Counted from the stretch's first letter, positions 11,273 through 20,108 are shown. The stretch: DNA of 23,619 nucleotides from Larix sibirica (GCA_004151065.3 NWUY0300010016.1:96123-119741), one strand, 5' to 3'. Program-made: numbers and translations. Notes: a model not told the origin generated them from the sequence alone.

Positions 11273-11554
11273 ACACTTGTCTTTCGGTCCATCGGACAGG
11301 TAGCCATTTTGGTCATCTTTGTAGTTTTTTGAGACGATGCGGTTTGAGGCTTTATGTAATAATTGCAAAACTAATTCGGTATAGTAGGCATCTAGAAATA
11401 GTCGATTTTTTCAACTTAGGTATGGGAAAACATACTTTTTCCCTACTCTGGTTATGTTGGCTCAATGGGTATTTCAGAGAGACTCTCAGACATCTTGTGC
11501 ACGTATCAATTTTTGTATATTAATATAAATTTTCTATGGAGCTTACAAAAAAAA
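10622..11554 (+). mobile_element. Candidate internally deleted LINE (L1-type)
   Basis: The ORF1-like remnant is followed at 11390-11554 by a T-rich 3' region containing TTTTTGTATATTAATATAAATTTTC and a terminal A-run at 11547-11554. That arrangement is usual for the 3' ends of plant L1-type LINEs. No endonuclease or RT (ORF2) coding is present, so if this is a LINE it has lost its middle. I could not define target-site duplications or the 5' end, which may reach back into the TGCGGA cluster. Confidence 0.4.
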
Positions 11555-11651
11555 CTTGTAAAAAACTCACAATGTAAGATAGCATTTGCAAAACATGATA
11601 AATTATAGTATACTCATGAAATAAACACTTGTTGAGGGCATCATTATGGGC

Positions 11652-11957
11652 TTAATTGGAGAGAAACAATCCCTGCTTGTCCTCGTCCATTACTTCTCCA
11701 AGTTGATGGACTATTTCTTCCTCTCTAAAGTATAGTGGGTGGGATCCTATTGAAGCATTCATATTGGAGGTTTTAGAGGTTGATCCTTTCTTGAGGGTTG
11801 AAATCATAGCTTCCAAGTTTGCACATTTTTCTTCTAGGACATGGATTTGTTGCTTTCAATAGAGCAGGAGGTTCATGATTATTGCATTTTGTGAAACTTT
11901 TTAATGCTCTAGATTGTGTGCCTTGGTAGAGACTAAAAATATCGAGGATTGATTCAT
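11652..11957 (-). pseudogene. Weak coiled-coil-like coding remnant
   Basis: A minus-strand frame of about 100 codons from ATG 11957 with two internal stops. It includes IHVLEEKCANLEAMISTLKK, which looks like a short coiled coil, and REEEIVHQLGEVMDEDKQG. I do not recognise it. It may be part of a decayed element protein or a chance frame. The rest of 11555-12900 shows no convincing coding on either strand. Confidence 0.2.
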
Positions 11958-12899
11958 GGTGATTATGCCTTCCTTCCTGTGGAGGAAACAATGAATTTCT
12001 CATATATCACATTGATCTGATGAATGGCAATTGTCCATGGTTATTGACAAGAAGGGAAGGGACAAGTGTGCATAGAGACCCCACTCAAAGATGAGTGAGA
12101 GAGGGGATATGCTCACTGGAATAACGAGATCAAGAGGGTATTTCTTCTCAAGAATACATAACCAAATTGGAAAATGAATGCTTGCAAGAGAGTCCCCATG
12201 ATTGAATCCAATAAAAACCAAGCAAATAGACTAGAAAATATGCTTTGAAGACCCTTGTCTGTGGGAGGAATAGGTTTGGAACCCAAGAGCGATGAAGATC
12301 AAATGCACGATACAATAAAAGAACACCAATAACTCCCCCAAATTGTGCCTTGACATGAATTTGAGTAGGGGAAAGGGGCAAATAAGAAGCCTAATTTCCA
12401 AACCAAATGAATCATGAAGACTCACAACAACAGGACAACACAAGAAACTAAATTGAAGGTTGCAATTTCCACAAAGCCAAAGCCTGAAGCATTGTTGCTA
12501 GTAAGGACTGCCCTTAGATCCGAACAAAAACCTGGATCTAGAAGTTTCCCATATCCCAAATGCATTTGAGTACATGGTGCTCCATCCACCATTGAGAGGA
12601 GATAAGTTTGATTGAAGTGGATTTACCATTGTGATTGATGACATGCAAAGAGACCATTGTGAACTCAGGGGATTGGGCATGGAACAATAACCCCATTTTT
12701 GCTTACTTTCCCTTCCAAAATCCTCGTGGCTTGGTTGGCTAGCCCGTTTGATTATTGGTTTAGTGAGTAAATGATGTGAAAGGATGGAATTTCTTCGAAA
12801 CTTTGGCTTCTATTACATATCCCGATGATAAGTCCAGCAAGAGTGATGCCTTTGAGATTGGAGTTGTTGGTCATATGCTAGATAATAATTGATAAATCC

Positions 12900-13940
12900 C
12901 TAACCAAAATATTCTTGATGCTACTTAAAGATGCATGTGTAACTCCTTGAGATAAAATATATATCTTTACTTAATTATTCTTTGTCATTCTTAAACCCTA
13001 AACAAAGCACTTTGCTTGATTTCCTCCAAAATCTATAATGATTGTGGCACATGCCACCTATCTTATTCTATATTAATTAGTATATATTTATTACATCTAA
13101 TATCACAATGCTCAATACAATAAAAATCTATTATATTATTGCTAATCAATATATATTTATTACATTTAATGTCACATTTCTCAAAGCAATGCATAATCAT
13201 TAGATATCTATTATATCCATGTTACTTTACTATACATAATAGTACCCTATTCTATGACCACGCTCTCTTTAGTTTTAACATTTTTTATTTAAATTTTATG
13301 ATTTCATCTTAATTTTGATCTTTTTTATCTTGTGATTATTGATGTTTGCTTTAAGTTATTTATTTTTTTCTTTCGAAAAAATATAATTTGATTATGTAAA
13401 AAATAAATTACATTATGTAGGTGTATATTTTTAATGATTTCTTCTTAGTTATATTTTATTAAAAAAATTATAAAATTATTTTTTATAATTGTTTATATCG
13501 TTTTATTTTTTTTCAGGAAATTAAACTTAGGTAAACTCCCATATACTTCCTTTTATTTCAAAGATGGTACCCAAGGTAAATCTTAGATTTTTCAGGTCAC
13601 ATGACCAAGTCAACAAGGGTATGAATCCATTACAATAATATTATCATTACGAGCTCCACATATCACTTATGGGAATAGAACTTGGGTGGGGAGGATAACA
13701 CTCCATCCCACAACCACTCTAGCTAGACCCAATTAACAAAGCGGGTTGAGGTTTATATACAAATATTATTCTTTTCATTTTATGTGTAATCTTTCACATG
13801 TCTCATTCCGCTTGGAAGTACACAAATTCATTACATAAAACCTTAATTTGATTTTCCAACTAAGTGATTTTTAAAACCTTTGGAAATTTTGCAGTACACT
13901 TTGCATTAGTCAAAGCAGTAGAAGGAAAAACATCTAAGGG
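12900..13940. other. AT-rich non-coding stretch with low-complexity DNA
   Basis: Very AT-rich, with T/A-run low complexity strongest at 13260-13520. No coding similarity, no terminal inverted repeats found, and no element ends identified. It holds a two-copy 69-bp direct repeat, listed separately. Confidence 0.5.
13081..13219. repeat. Two imperfect 69-bp tandem copies
   Basis: ATATATTTATTACAT(C/T)TAAT(A/G)TCACA begins at 13082 and again at 13151, followed in both by a similar CTCAA-A-CAAT stretch and ATCTATTATAT. Diverged tandem duplication in AT-rich DNA. Confidence 0.65.
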
Positions 13941-14480
13941 GTACCTTTTCAATATTTCTCAAGGCTTTGTGCTTCCTTGCAAGTTTGATTAAAATATCTT
14001 ATCCCTTTTCTCAAAAAGAACATAGCCATAGTTTTGGGAAGATAACACACATAACAGTCATAAATGACTTTAGTTGAAGGCTTATGCCTATCATAGATGC
14101 AATAATAAGCTTGCTGGAAACATGTGTTCAAGAAATGAGTAGATTCTCCAGATTCCACCTACACTTTATCAAAATTCTCACACATCTCAACCATATTATA
14201 ATCTTCTTCATAAGCATTTGTGAAAACACTATTAAATTGAGCCAATTCTAAATTGTACTAAAAGTAAAAAAAATGTACCAATCCAAAACTATACCTTTGA
14301 AAATAAAAGGAAACAACCTGCACACCACATCTTCATGAATAATATTGAGAAGGCATAATACAAATTTATATTTCCTCACATGCTCAAGTTTTGTAATGTT
14401 TCCTTTACCATCAAACTTCGTAAAAACATCAAGTACCTCTCTTGGAAGTTCATGCAATGGCCCTTGCAGACTCATTACTG
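13940..14480 (-). pseudogene. Ty3/gypsy gag remnant of a second lineage
   Basis: Gag-type capsid remnant on the minus strand, unlike the two gags at 4350 and 7190. The first part (14475-14248) has PLHELPREVLDVFTKFDGKGNIT, a motif typical of the N-terminal part of plant Retrotrans_gag domains (short, Pro-rich lead then KFDGKG). HEDVVCRLFPF follows, then LDWY where the domain's conserved Trp falls. After a frame change and a stop comes ESGESTHFLNTCFQQAYY, HKPSTKVIYDCY and LPKTMAMFFLRKG (14158-13949), matching the second half of the same domain. It ends near 13940 without zinc knuckle or pol. The leader, primer-binding site and probable LTR lie immediately upstream (14480-15103), so this is the 5' end of one element truncated on its 3' side. 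Confidence 0.82.
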
Positions 14481-14580
14481 CGTTGGACTCCTATGTAGGG
14501 ATTTGAGGTAGAGCCATCAAGATAAAGGTAGAAAATAAATCTAAACTCAACTTTGCTCAAGGGAATCTTGGTGGAAATTG

Positions 14581-14598
14581 GCCCTCCTTCTAGCGCCA
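14581..14598 (-). promoter_or_regulatory. Primer-binding site of the minus-strand Ty3 element
   Basis: The minus strand reads TGGCGCTAGAAGGAGGGC, four bases inside the LTR end at 14603. TGGCGC-type starts are common for plant Ty3 primer-binding sites, which pair with the 3' CCA end of a tRNA. I have not assigned the tRNA. Confidence 0.65.
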
Positions 14599-14602
14599 AT
14601 TT

Positions 14603-15103
14603 TGTTGATGAGGGAAAATTCCCAACATCAACAACATGGGTTATCCCCAAAAGAAAAACTCAATTAAAGTCTCTCCCATTTGGTGTAGGAAAACTCATCT
14701 AGATCCTGGCCCATCAGCAATAACTAGTTTTGAGGTTTTATTGGTTGTAGCCCTATCCACTGTTTTGGAGTTTTTAAATGCAATGAATAAAAATGCATCT
14801 ACACCAAAAATGAAATATCCAATATCCCTTAAACTAGTCTAACAAAAATAAAAACAAAATATGAAGTTAGAAACAAATGCAAACAATAAAATGGATTAGT
14901 TCACAAGATTATAGTTACATATATTCTAATCACTAACTACCTACTAAGAATAATATACAATTAGAGCTGAAAATACAACCTCATATCCAACTGATATACC
15001 CTCTCCGAAAGAAAATTAAAAAAAAAATGAAGCAAATATAAGACAATATTCTGGAAATAATTCATATAAATATTCTTAGAAAAATCCCAAATTACAATCA
15101 ACA
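14603..15103 (-). mobile_element. Probable 5' LTR of the Ty3 element (extent tentative)
   Basis: The 3' end of the LTR (minus strand ...CATCAACA, plus-strand TGTTGATG at 14603) is supported by the primer-binding site next to it. The last 31 bases (14603-14633) form an inverted repeat, TGTTGATG...CATCAACA, with a GGGAAAATTCCC core. The outer end is a guess: plus-strand CAATCAACA ends at 15103, giving a 501-bp LTR starting TGTTGATTG on the minus strand. No second LTR or target-site duplication is available to confirm it. Confidence 0.4.
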
Positions 15104-16029
15104 AGATGAGGAAAGATTGCAAGCATCGCTGAAAGTAATAATTCCATACTCTGGCCAGTCAAAGTACTAGAGAAAAAAAAGTAGTAATAAATACTGGTTG
15201 TGAAAGTAATCTACAACAAAAAGATATGATTGCCACAATCTTTCATAGTACCAAATAACAAGAAGAATACTCTATGCTAGATTCATAGTACAATATAAAT
15301 TTCTAGCCATCAATGGCTTCTCCCATTAAGAAATAAAATATTAATACATTAGAAAGAAGAGTAAGTGGTGGTCTCCTCAAAGCATAATAGTCCCTATCTA
15401 TAAAAGGGAAAAAACCCATATCTTATTTTCCTTCATTACATTTATAGTAATTTTTTCCATAACTATTTTTTCTTTATTCTCTTGCCATGTGTCAATTTAG
15501 GTTTTGGTGAAGAATATGTCTCTCTTTTTAAGTATTTTTTACATCTTATATCCTTTCAAAGGATTTCCATTACATTTTTTTATACTTTTGAAATTTTTGA
15601 TATTTCCCATAGGTCCCTTTTCAGAGAGTTTTCAAGGATAATGAGGGTATGCGATAATAATAAATTGATGATCCTCCTTTTGAGTGGTGCTGGGCCCACA
15701 TTGCCTTGTCTAGGATTTGAAATCATGTGAAAAATTTTCGTTGTGATATTGAGTTACCTTAATCATTTTATGCTTGATGTTGTCTAGGATTGGCATTATC
15801 TTCACTCTAGTATTTTCATTTCCTACTATCCTCTACATAATACATAATAGACCTTTGATAGTTCTATATTATTTTATTTTAAAATAATGATAACAATAAC
15901 AAGAAAAAGTTACGTTGCAGAAAATTCCATGCCGTAGGGATAGCCAGGGTGAGTCACATGCAAGCCCACCATACATGATATGTTAGTAGCCAACAATTTC
16001 CAGCTCAAGAACAATGCTCCTACCGAATC
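15104..16029. other. No gene seen
   Basis: AT-rich and without recognisable coding, RNA gene or element ends on either strand. From about 15910 the composition shifts to less AT-rich sequence, leading into the repeat block that follows. Confidence 0.5.
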
Positions 16030-16620
16030 TTCGCTGGCTGAAGCACTAAAGCTTTGATAGCACGGAGACTTGTCGAAGGGGATAAAGATAACAGGGTCGA
16101 TGTACAAGGAACATCCTGGCATGATAACCCATAATGCAGCGCGACGCCATAATCGTTAACATACTTCAGTGGCTTAATGACTAAAGCTCTAATATTATGG
16201 AGACTTATCAAAGGGCATAAAGATAACAAGACTGATGAACATAAAACATCCCGACATTAAAGCACTAAACCATGTAAAAGCATATTGTGGCAATAAACCT
16301 ATGATAGCGCGGATACTTGTCGAATAAGATGAATATAGTAGCACCCATGTAAAAGCATATTGTGGCAATAACCCATAACGTGGATAATTGTGGGAAGAGA
16401 TAGCATGAAGAATTGTTGGAAAAAGTTGCAACGCAGCTAATTCTGTGCCAATAAAAGAAAGCAAAGCCAGATATCACACATGGAAACAAGTCGAGGCACA
16501 CAGCCATAGCATGTGTTGTGCTAAATGTTAAGCTGCTGAATGCGATGACATGTGGCAGCAGGTCGGAGCATAAAGCCATAGCCTGCGCTATGGTTAAAGT
16601 TAAGTCGTCGATGCATATCC
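16030..16620. repeat. Degenerate tandem repeat block upstream of gene fragments
   Basis: Three repeat patterns overlap here. One: ACTAAAGCT...GGAGACTT(G/A)TC(G/A)AAGGG(G/C)ATAAAGATAACA occurs near 16045 and again near 16179, with a partial third copy near 16296. Two: CATGTAAAAGCATATTGTGG at 16271 and 16346 (period 75). Three: a pair of 70-bp copies at 16479 and 16549, with AG(T/G)TCG(A/G)AG(G/C)CA and AGCCATAGC shared. The minus-strand open frames here are by-products of the repeat. Confidence 0.65.
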
Positions 16621-17166
16621 CTAGGGCTCAGATTTAATATGGGTGAAGGTCAATTCCCCTGTGACAGTTGAAACAGATCTTCCCGTACAGCTATTGCAGC
16701 TTGTCCTTCTGCAAGCCCTTGGATGGTGTGAAGGACATGGAGAAATTTTTGGGAACTCCTTATGGGGGAAAGGATCGAGAACTCGCCATATTGCTTCGAG
16801 ATGAATGCCAGTGAATCTGAAATTTTCTTTTTCAATACTACTACCCTTGGGGAAGAGCAACTGAAGGTGTTGAAGCATAGGATCGATAATATTTACCAGG
16901 TGAACCTAATGCTCGACAACCTTCTTTCCATTCGGTACACAAAGCAGGACAATTTCAGCCTTCGATTGACCGGGTTTCTAATAGGCTTCCATGTTGATAA
17001 AACACACTATATTTTCAATCACTTGAAATTCATTGTTCTAGTGCAGAGGTATGATGGTAAGAGTGTTTTTTATGTCATTAGGGCAGGAGATGTGATCGAC
17101 AACACAATGCCGGTTGACGACAAAGATGGTGGTATAAAACTTGGATTCATGGATTCATGGTTCTGA
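16605..17166 (+). pseudogene. TM9SF (nonaspanin / TMN) gene fragment
   Basis: Fragment of a transmembrane-9 superfamily protein, a Golgi/endosomal membrane protein with a large lumenal N-terminal domain and nine membrane spans. Only lumenal-domain coding is present: VKVNSPVTVETDLP near 16640, YSYCSLSFCKPLDGVKD near 16688, LLMGERIENSPY at 16756-16791, then an open stretch with QLKVLKHRIDNIYQVN, MLDNLLSIRYTK and YIFNHLKFIVLVQRY (16857-17050). These are hallmark TM9SF segments. Single-base frameshifts near 16675 and 16750, a stop near 16618 and the final TGA at 17164 break it. The signal peptide upstream and every membrane span downstream are missing. Codons diverge from the family in several usually constant positions (for example the LRWTG-type segment reads LRLTG). 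It lies in tandem, same strand, with a GH3 fragment of unrelated function. Confidence 0.85.
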
Positions 17167-17328
17167 AGAATTCTTTGCTAAGGATGCAGCAAGAAGATGA
17201 AAAAGGTAGATGGTGATTCATCGCTCACGATGGATTGACTATCTTATTTGCAATCTCGAAGTGTTTACACAAATCGAAATCTTTATAAAAAAATCCTAAC
17301 AACTTGTATCAACATTTTATTGATGCAG

Positions 17329-17659
17329 GGATTTGGACTTGGTTAAAAGAATTGGGTTTGCCACATCTCTAAAAGTTTGGGCTATTGGAATTCAATACAC
17401 ATTTTCTCCATGTGTTTCTATAAGACTCTGGCATGGATGTGCTTTATGAAAGTTTATTCCAAATGAGAGTAAAGTTGGGATTTTGCTGAGAATATCTTGT
17501 TTGGTATGAACAGGTTTTCAAAGATCCTTAATGGGGGTGCTGCTACGAGAGATACAACGAGGATCCAATGATTGTCAAGGCAATGGAAGAGATAATATTT
17601 GGCCTACAATGGCAGCCACTTACCAATTCTACAAACAGGGTGTCGTATATAGATGGATA
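17329..17659 (+). pseudogene. GH3 beta-glucosidase/exohydrolase fragment, two exons
   Basis: Fragment of a plant glycoside hydrolase family 3 enzyme, the apoplastic beta-D-glucan exohydrolase/beta-glucosidase type that trims cell-wall glucans. Exon A (17329-17419) follows an AG acceptor and reads [20 protein letters not shown] then [10 protein letters not shown]. Exon B (17514-17659) follows a CAG acceptor and reads VFKDP, stop, WGCCYERYNEDPMIVKAMEEI then FGLQ, ending at GTAAGC. Joined, they match the family stretch DPELVKRIG...PC...CRDPRWGRCYE.YSEDP. The in-frame TAA at 17529 replaces the usual Arg of DPRWG. The donor after exon A reads ATAAGA, apparently GTAAGA with the G lost to A. The rest of the catalytic domain, including the nucleophile region, is absent. 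Introns are kept, so this is a DNA-level copy and not a retrocopy. Confidence 0.85.
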
Positions 17660-17777
17660 GTAAGCTTCAACGCTTTTGTTTTATTGGTACATGGAACATG
17701 GATTTCTCTAATAAATCAATTGTGCCACAGTTTTCTGAAATAGGTTTCTAATTATGTGATTTATTTATGTCTATCAG

Positions 17778-18048
17778 GTCAAATGCCAACCTTGTCTCTG
17801 TTCTCCATGGAGGCAACCATCTAAAAGATGAAACACAAACTAGTCCATCACTGAAATTTTTTCCTGCAATTACTTCTCTTGTTTCTGTTCCATTAGGACC
17901 ATCACTTTTCAAAACTGGCCATTGCTCTGTTGCAATAACTGTATCATGTCCAGTGGCAGATTCATGGCAGGTGTCTTTCAGAGATGGATCAAAATCAACT
18001 GCGCAATATGCAAGAGCATCTACTTTTATGGCCTTTAAGGAGGGCTGA
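17778..18048 (+). pseudogene. Unassigned exon-like fragment
   Basis: Open stretch of about 90 codons that begins after a good acceptor (TTATTTATGTCTATCAG at 17777) and ends in TGA at 18046. It reads like real protein: VSVLHGGNHLKDETQTSPS, FFPAITSLVSVPLGPS, GHCSVAITVSCPVADSW and QVSFRDGSKSTAQYARAS. I do not recognise the family. It does not continue GH3 or TM9SF. The alternating hydrophobic and polar pattern would suit a beta-sandwich. It could be the last exon of a third host gene captured beside the other two. An ATG at 17767 exists but lies inside the presumed intron end. Confidence 0.45.
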
Positions 18049-18063
18049 TAAAAAATTGATGAG

Positions 18064-18129
18064 TATAAGCTAGAGGTCAGAGAGACGAGAAAATATTATA
18101 AGCTAGAGGTCAGAGAGACGAGAAAATAT
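18064..18129. repeat. 33-bp tandem duplication, two copies
   Basis: TATAAGCTAGAGGTCAGAGAGACGAGAAAATAT repeated at 18064 and 18097 without visible mismatches in the core, so it is recent. It directly follows the end of the exon-like fragment. Confidence 0.85.
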
Positions 18130-18280
18130 TTTCTTTCCTTCTACAGAGAAAGACTCTCCAAGCTCAATATCCAGTGAATAGCGAGCAGGAGAACAATAAG
18201 AGGTTTTTCTTTCCTTCTACAAAGAAAGACTCTCCAAGCCCAATATCCAATGAATAGAGAGCAGGTGAACAATAAGAGAT
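18129..18280. repeat. 76-bp tandem duplication, two copies
   Basis: Copies at 18129-18204 and 18205-18280, starting TTTTCTTTCCTTCTACA(G/A)AGAAAGACTCTCC and differing at only a few positions. It abuts the 33-bp duplication. No coding role is seen. Confidence 0.85.
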
Positions 18281-18519
18281 TTTCGGGGCTATGATTAATA
18301 AGCCTCTGAGAGACATCAGAGCACTAACTCATAGGCCTCCATATTTAAATTTCTTAAGGTTTTGACTCATCGGAGGCTTAAGAGTTATGCTGCCGATTCA
18401 TTTCGGGGGTCTAGAATTTATAATTCCCACCCTTGCTTACATGCAACCGTGGTTAAAATTATAAACACAGATTGCTTGGGCTCACATGGAAAATTTTTAA
18501 TGGTTAAGAACGTGCTCAC

Positions 18520-18629
18520 CTGGCCAATACCATTGTTGCAATGACCTAAACTATAACCGAAACCTCTCCCGTTGCCAAGCCTGAACCCACCCATACTTCT
18601 AGAGCCTCTGCCCGAGATAGAACCAAACC
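18520..18629 (-). other. Glycine-rich exon-like segment
   Basis: The minus strand reads ...TTATATTAG, then 110 bases, then CCAG/GTGAGC, a textbook donor. In one frame it encodes FGSISGRGSRSMGGFRLGNG then RGFGYSLGHCNN, rich in Gly, Ser and Arg. It could be an exon of an RGG/glycine-rich protein from a fourth captured gene. It could also be a scrap of the adjoining minus-strand copia gag, since the basic Gly-rich region before a zinc knuckle looks similar. No flanking exon was found. Confidence 0.3.
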
Positions 18630-18749
18630 CTAATATAAATATGTTATGTATCAATATGTTTTGTTAATAAAATAAAATAAAAACTAAATCAATATTAAAA
18701 AACTATCACAATACAAACAAGGAAAGTTGCAAAGCAGCAAGTCCATTTT

Positions 18750-19422
18750 AAATCCGAAAAGTTGTAATTTTAAAAAAGTTTTGCATTAATTGCTTTTGCA
18801 TCAAACAAATTTTGTAATTCCTCCTGGATTTTTTTGGAGGATTTGTCTAAATTAATATGATGTAATCATGAATCAGATAGTGACAAGCCAATGATTGATT
18901 TGGCATTGTTATCTCTATTTTTCCATTCAATATATTTAGTAGGTTGTGCTAGCTTTAATTGCTTTTGCATCAAACAAATTTTGTAATTCCTCCCAGATTT
19001 CTTTGGAGGATTTGTCTAAATTAATATGATGTAATCATGAATCAGATAGTGACAAGCCAATGATTGATTTGGCATTGTTATCTCTATTTTTCCATTCAAT
19101 ATATTTAGTAGGTTGTGCTAGCTTTAATTGCTTTTGCATCAAACAAATTTTGTAATTCCTCCCAGATTTCTTTGGAGGATTTGTCTAAATTAATATGATG
19201 TAATCATGAATCAGATAGTGACAAGCCAATGATTGATTTGGCATTGTTATCTCTATTTTTCCATTCATTATATTTAGTAGGTTGTGTTAGCTTTGGTTTA
19301 GTACCTTTGACGATGCCCCATAAAAGTTTACCCATTGAATGCATTTGAACCTTTACTTTTCTGGTACGAAAATTATATCCATTAATTTTTTCCAAGAGAA
19401 ATGTCCATTGTAAAAAATTCAA
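18750..19422 (-). pseudogene. Ty1/copia gag remnant with internal triplication
   Basis: N-terminal Gag (UBN2/retrotran_gag-type) of a copia element on the minus strand. From 19422 it reads FLLEKINGYNFRTRKVKVQM, LLWGIVKGTKPKLTQPTKYNEW and NNAKSIIGLSLSDS, stop, LHHINLDKSSKEIWEELQNLFDAKAIK. The pattern (NG-NF...WK-like, GTKP, A--II-LSLSD, S--EIW--L---F) is diagnostic of copia Gag. A 169-bp piece of this coding is present three times in a row; since 169 is not a multiple of 3, each extra copy changes frame. After the last copy the protein picks up with NAKLF...KLQLFGFKMD (with a frameshift) and ends near 18750. No zinc knuckle, protease, integrase or RT remains. Its primer-binding site and probable LTR lie upstream at 20109-20238. 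Confidence 0.88.
18787..19294. repeat. 169-bp tandem triplication inside copia gag
   Basis: Units start at 18791, 18960 and 19129 (TGCTTTTGCATCAAAC) and repeat exactly every 169 bp. Copies 2 and 3 share CCTCCCAGATTTCTTTGG where copy 1 has CCTCCTGGATTTTTTTGG. Copies 1 and 2 share TTCAATATATT and GTGCTAGC where copy 3 has TTCATTATATT and GTGTTAGC. The near identity shows the amplification is much younger than the decay of the surrounding gag. Confidence 0.95.
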
Positions 19423-20108
19423 ATGGCTATGCAGAAAACCTTTTACATTTCATAATACCTATGAAAATGATTTGAATTTATAGTTGGTGATGACTTCTTG
19501 AAACCCTTATGTCTTCCTAAATCAATGAACTTAGAATGTTGGAAAAATAATGACCTCTTCAACTCTAGTTATTATGAGCATGAACTAAAATACTAGAGAA
19601 AAACAAAATTGTGTACCTCGGATGCACATGCTAGGGTTCTTTAATAATTTTTTCTTCACATATCTTCAGGTGGAAGCATCTTTAATCGATGGTCTTGTAC
19701 AAGCCTTGGTCTTAGTCTCTTTGACCCAATACCCTCGTGCAGGTTAATCGATAGTGCTTTTACTTTGTTTCTACTTTAGTCGACTTTAATCGATGGACTA
19801 ACAAATATTTACATACGATAGAATAATACTTTGGGGGTTACTCTTGACTTGTGGCCGACTCTACTCTTCAAACTTTTAATTTGACCCTCTTTAGCACAGT
19901 TTCGAAGGATAACCCGATGAGTGGGATCATCTCTCTACTTCGTGATAGGTCATGAGTTAATGGTGGTAATTTGAAATAAGATGGTTCGTGATAGAATTCA
20001 AAGGAATGGTGGTAATTTGAAATAAGATGATGGTGGCTCCCTTTACTTCTCAAATGCATCAATACGACCACAACTTACAAATTCTCTCACAACAGGATTT
20101 GATACCAA
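19423..20108 (-). other. Leader between copia primer-binding site and gag
   Basis: About 690 bp between the primer-binding site and the first recognisable gag codon, long for a copia leader and with no coding similarity. It contains a 46-bp tandem duplication and three scattered TTAATCGAT motifs (near 19681-19795). Part may be a later insertion. Confidence 0.45.
19940..20031. repeat. 46-bp tandem duplication
   Basis: TTCGTGATAG...AATGGTGGTAATTTGAAATAAGATG occurs twice. The ATGGTGGTAATTTGAAATAAGATG core is at 19960 and 20006. The cores match exactly while the spacers differ slightly. Confidence 0.8.

Noticed and set aside
12000-12443. Hydrophobic minus-strand frames as a membrane protein gene
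   Set aside because: Several overlapping short frames, none with recognisable family motifs or a consistent reading frame. They look like AT-rich chance frames.
16195-16579. Overlapping minus-strand frames with repeated peptide motifs as a repeat protein
   Set aside because: The peptide repeats simply mirror the degenerate DNA repeats, appear in more than one frame, and have no start context or similarity.
17531-17743. 70-codon open frame over GH3 exon B as a separate gene
   Set aside because: The true coding frame there is another one (the GH3 WGCCYERYNEDP segment). The longer open frame runs through the intron donor and into the intron.
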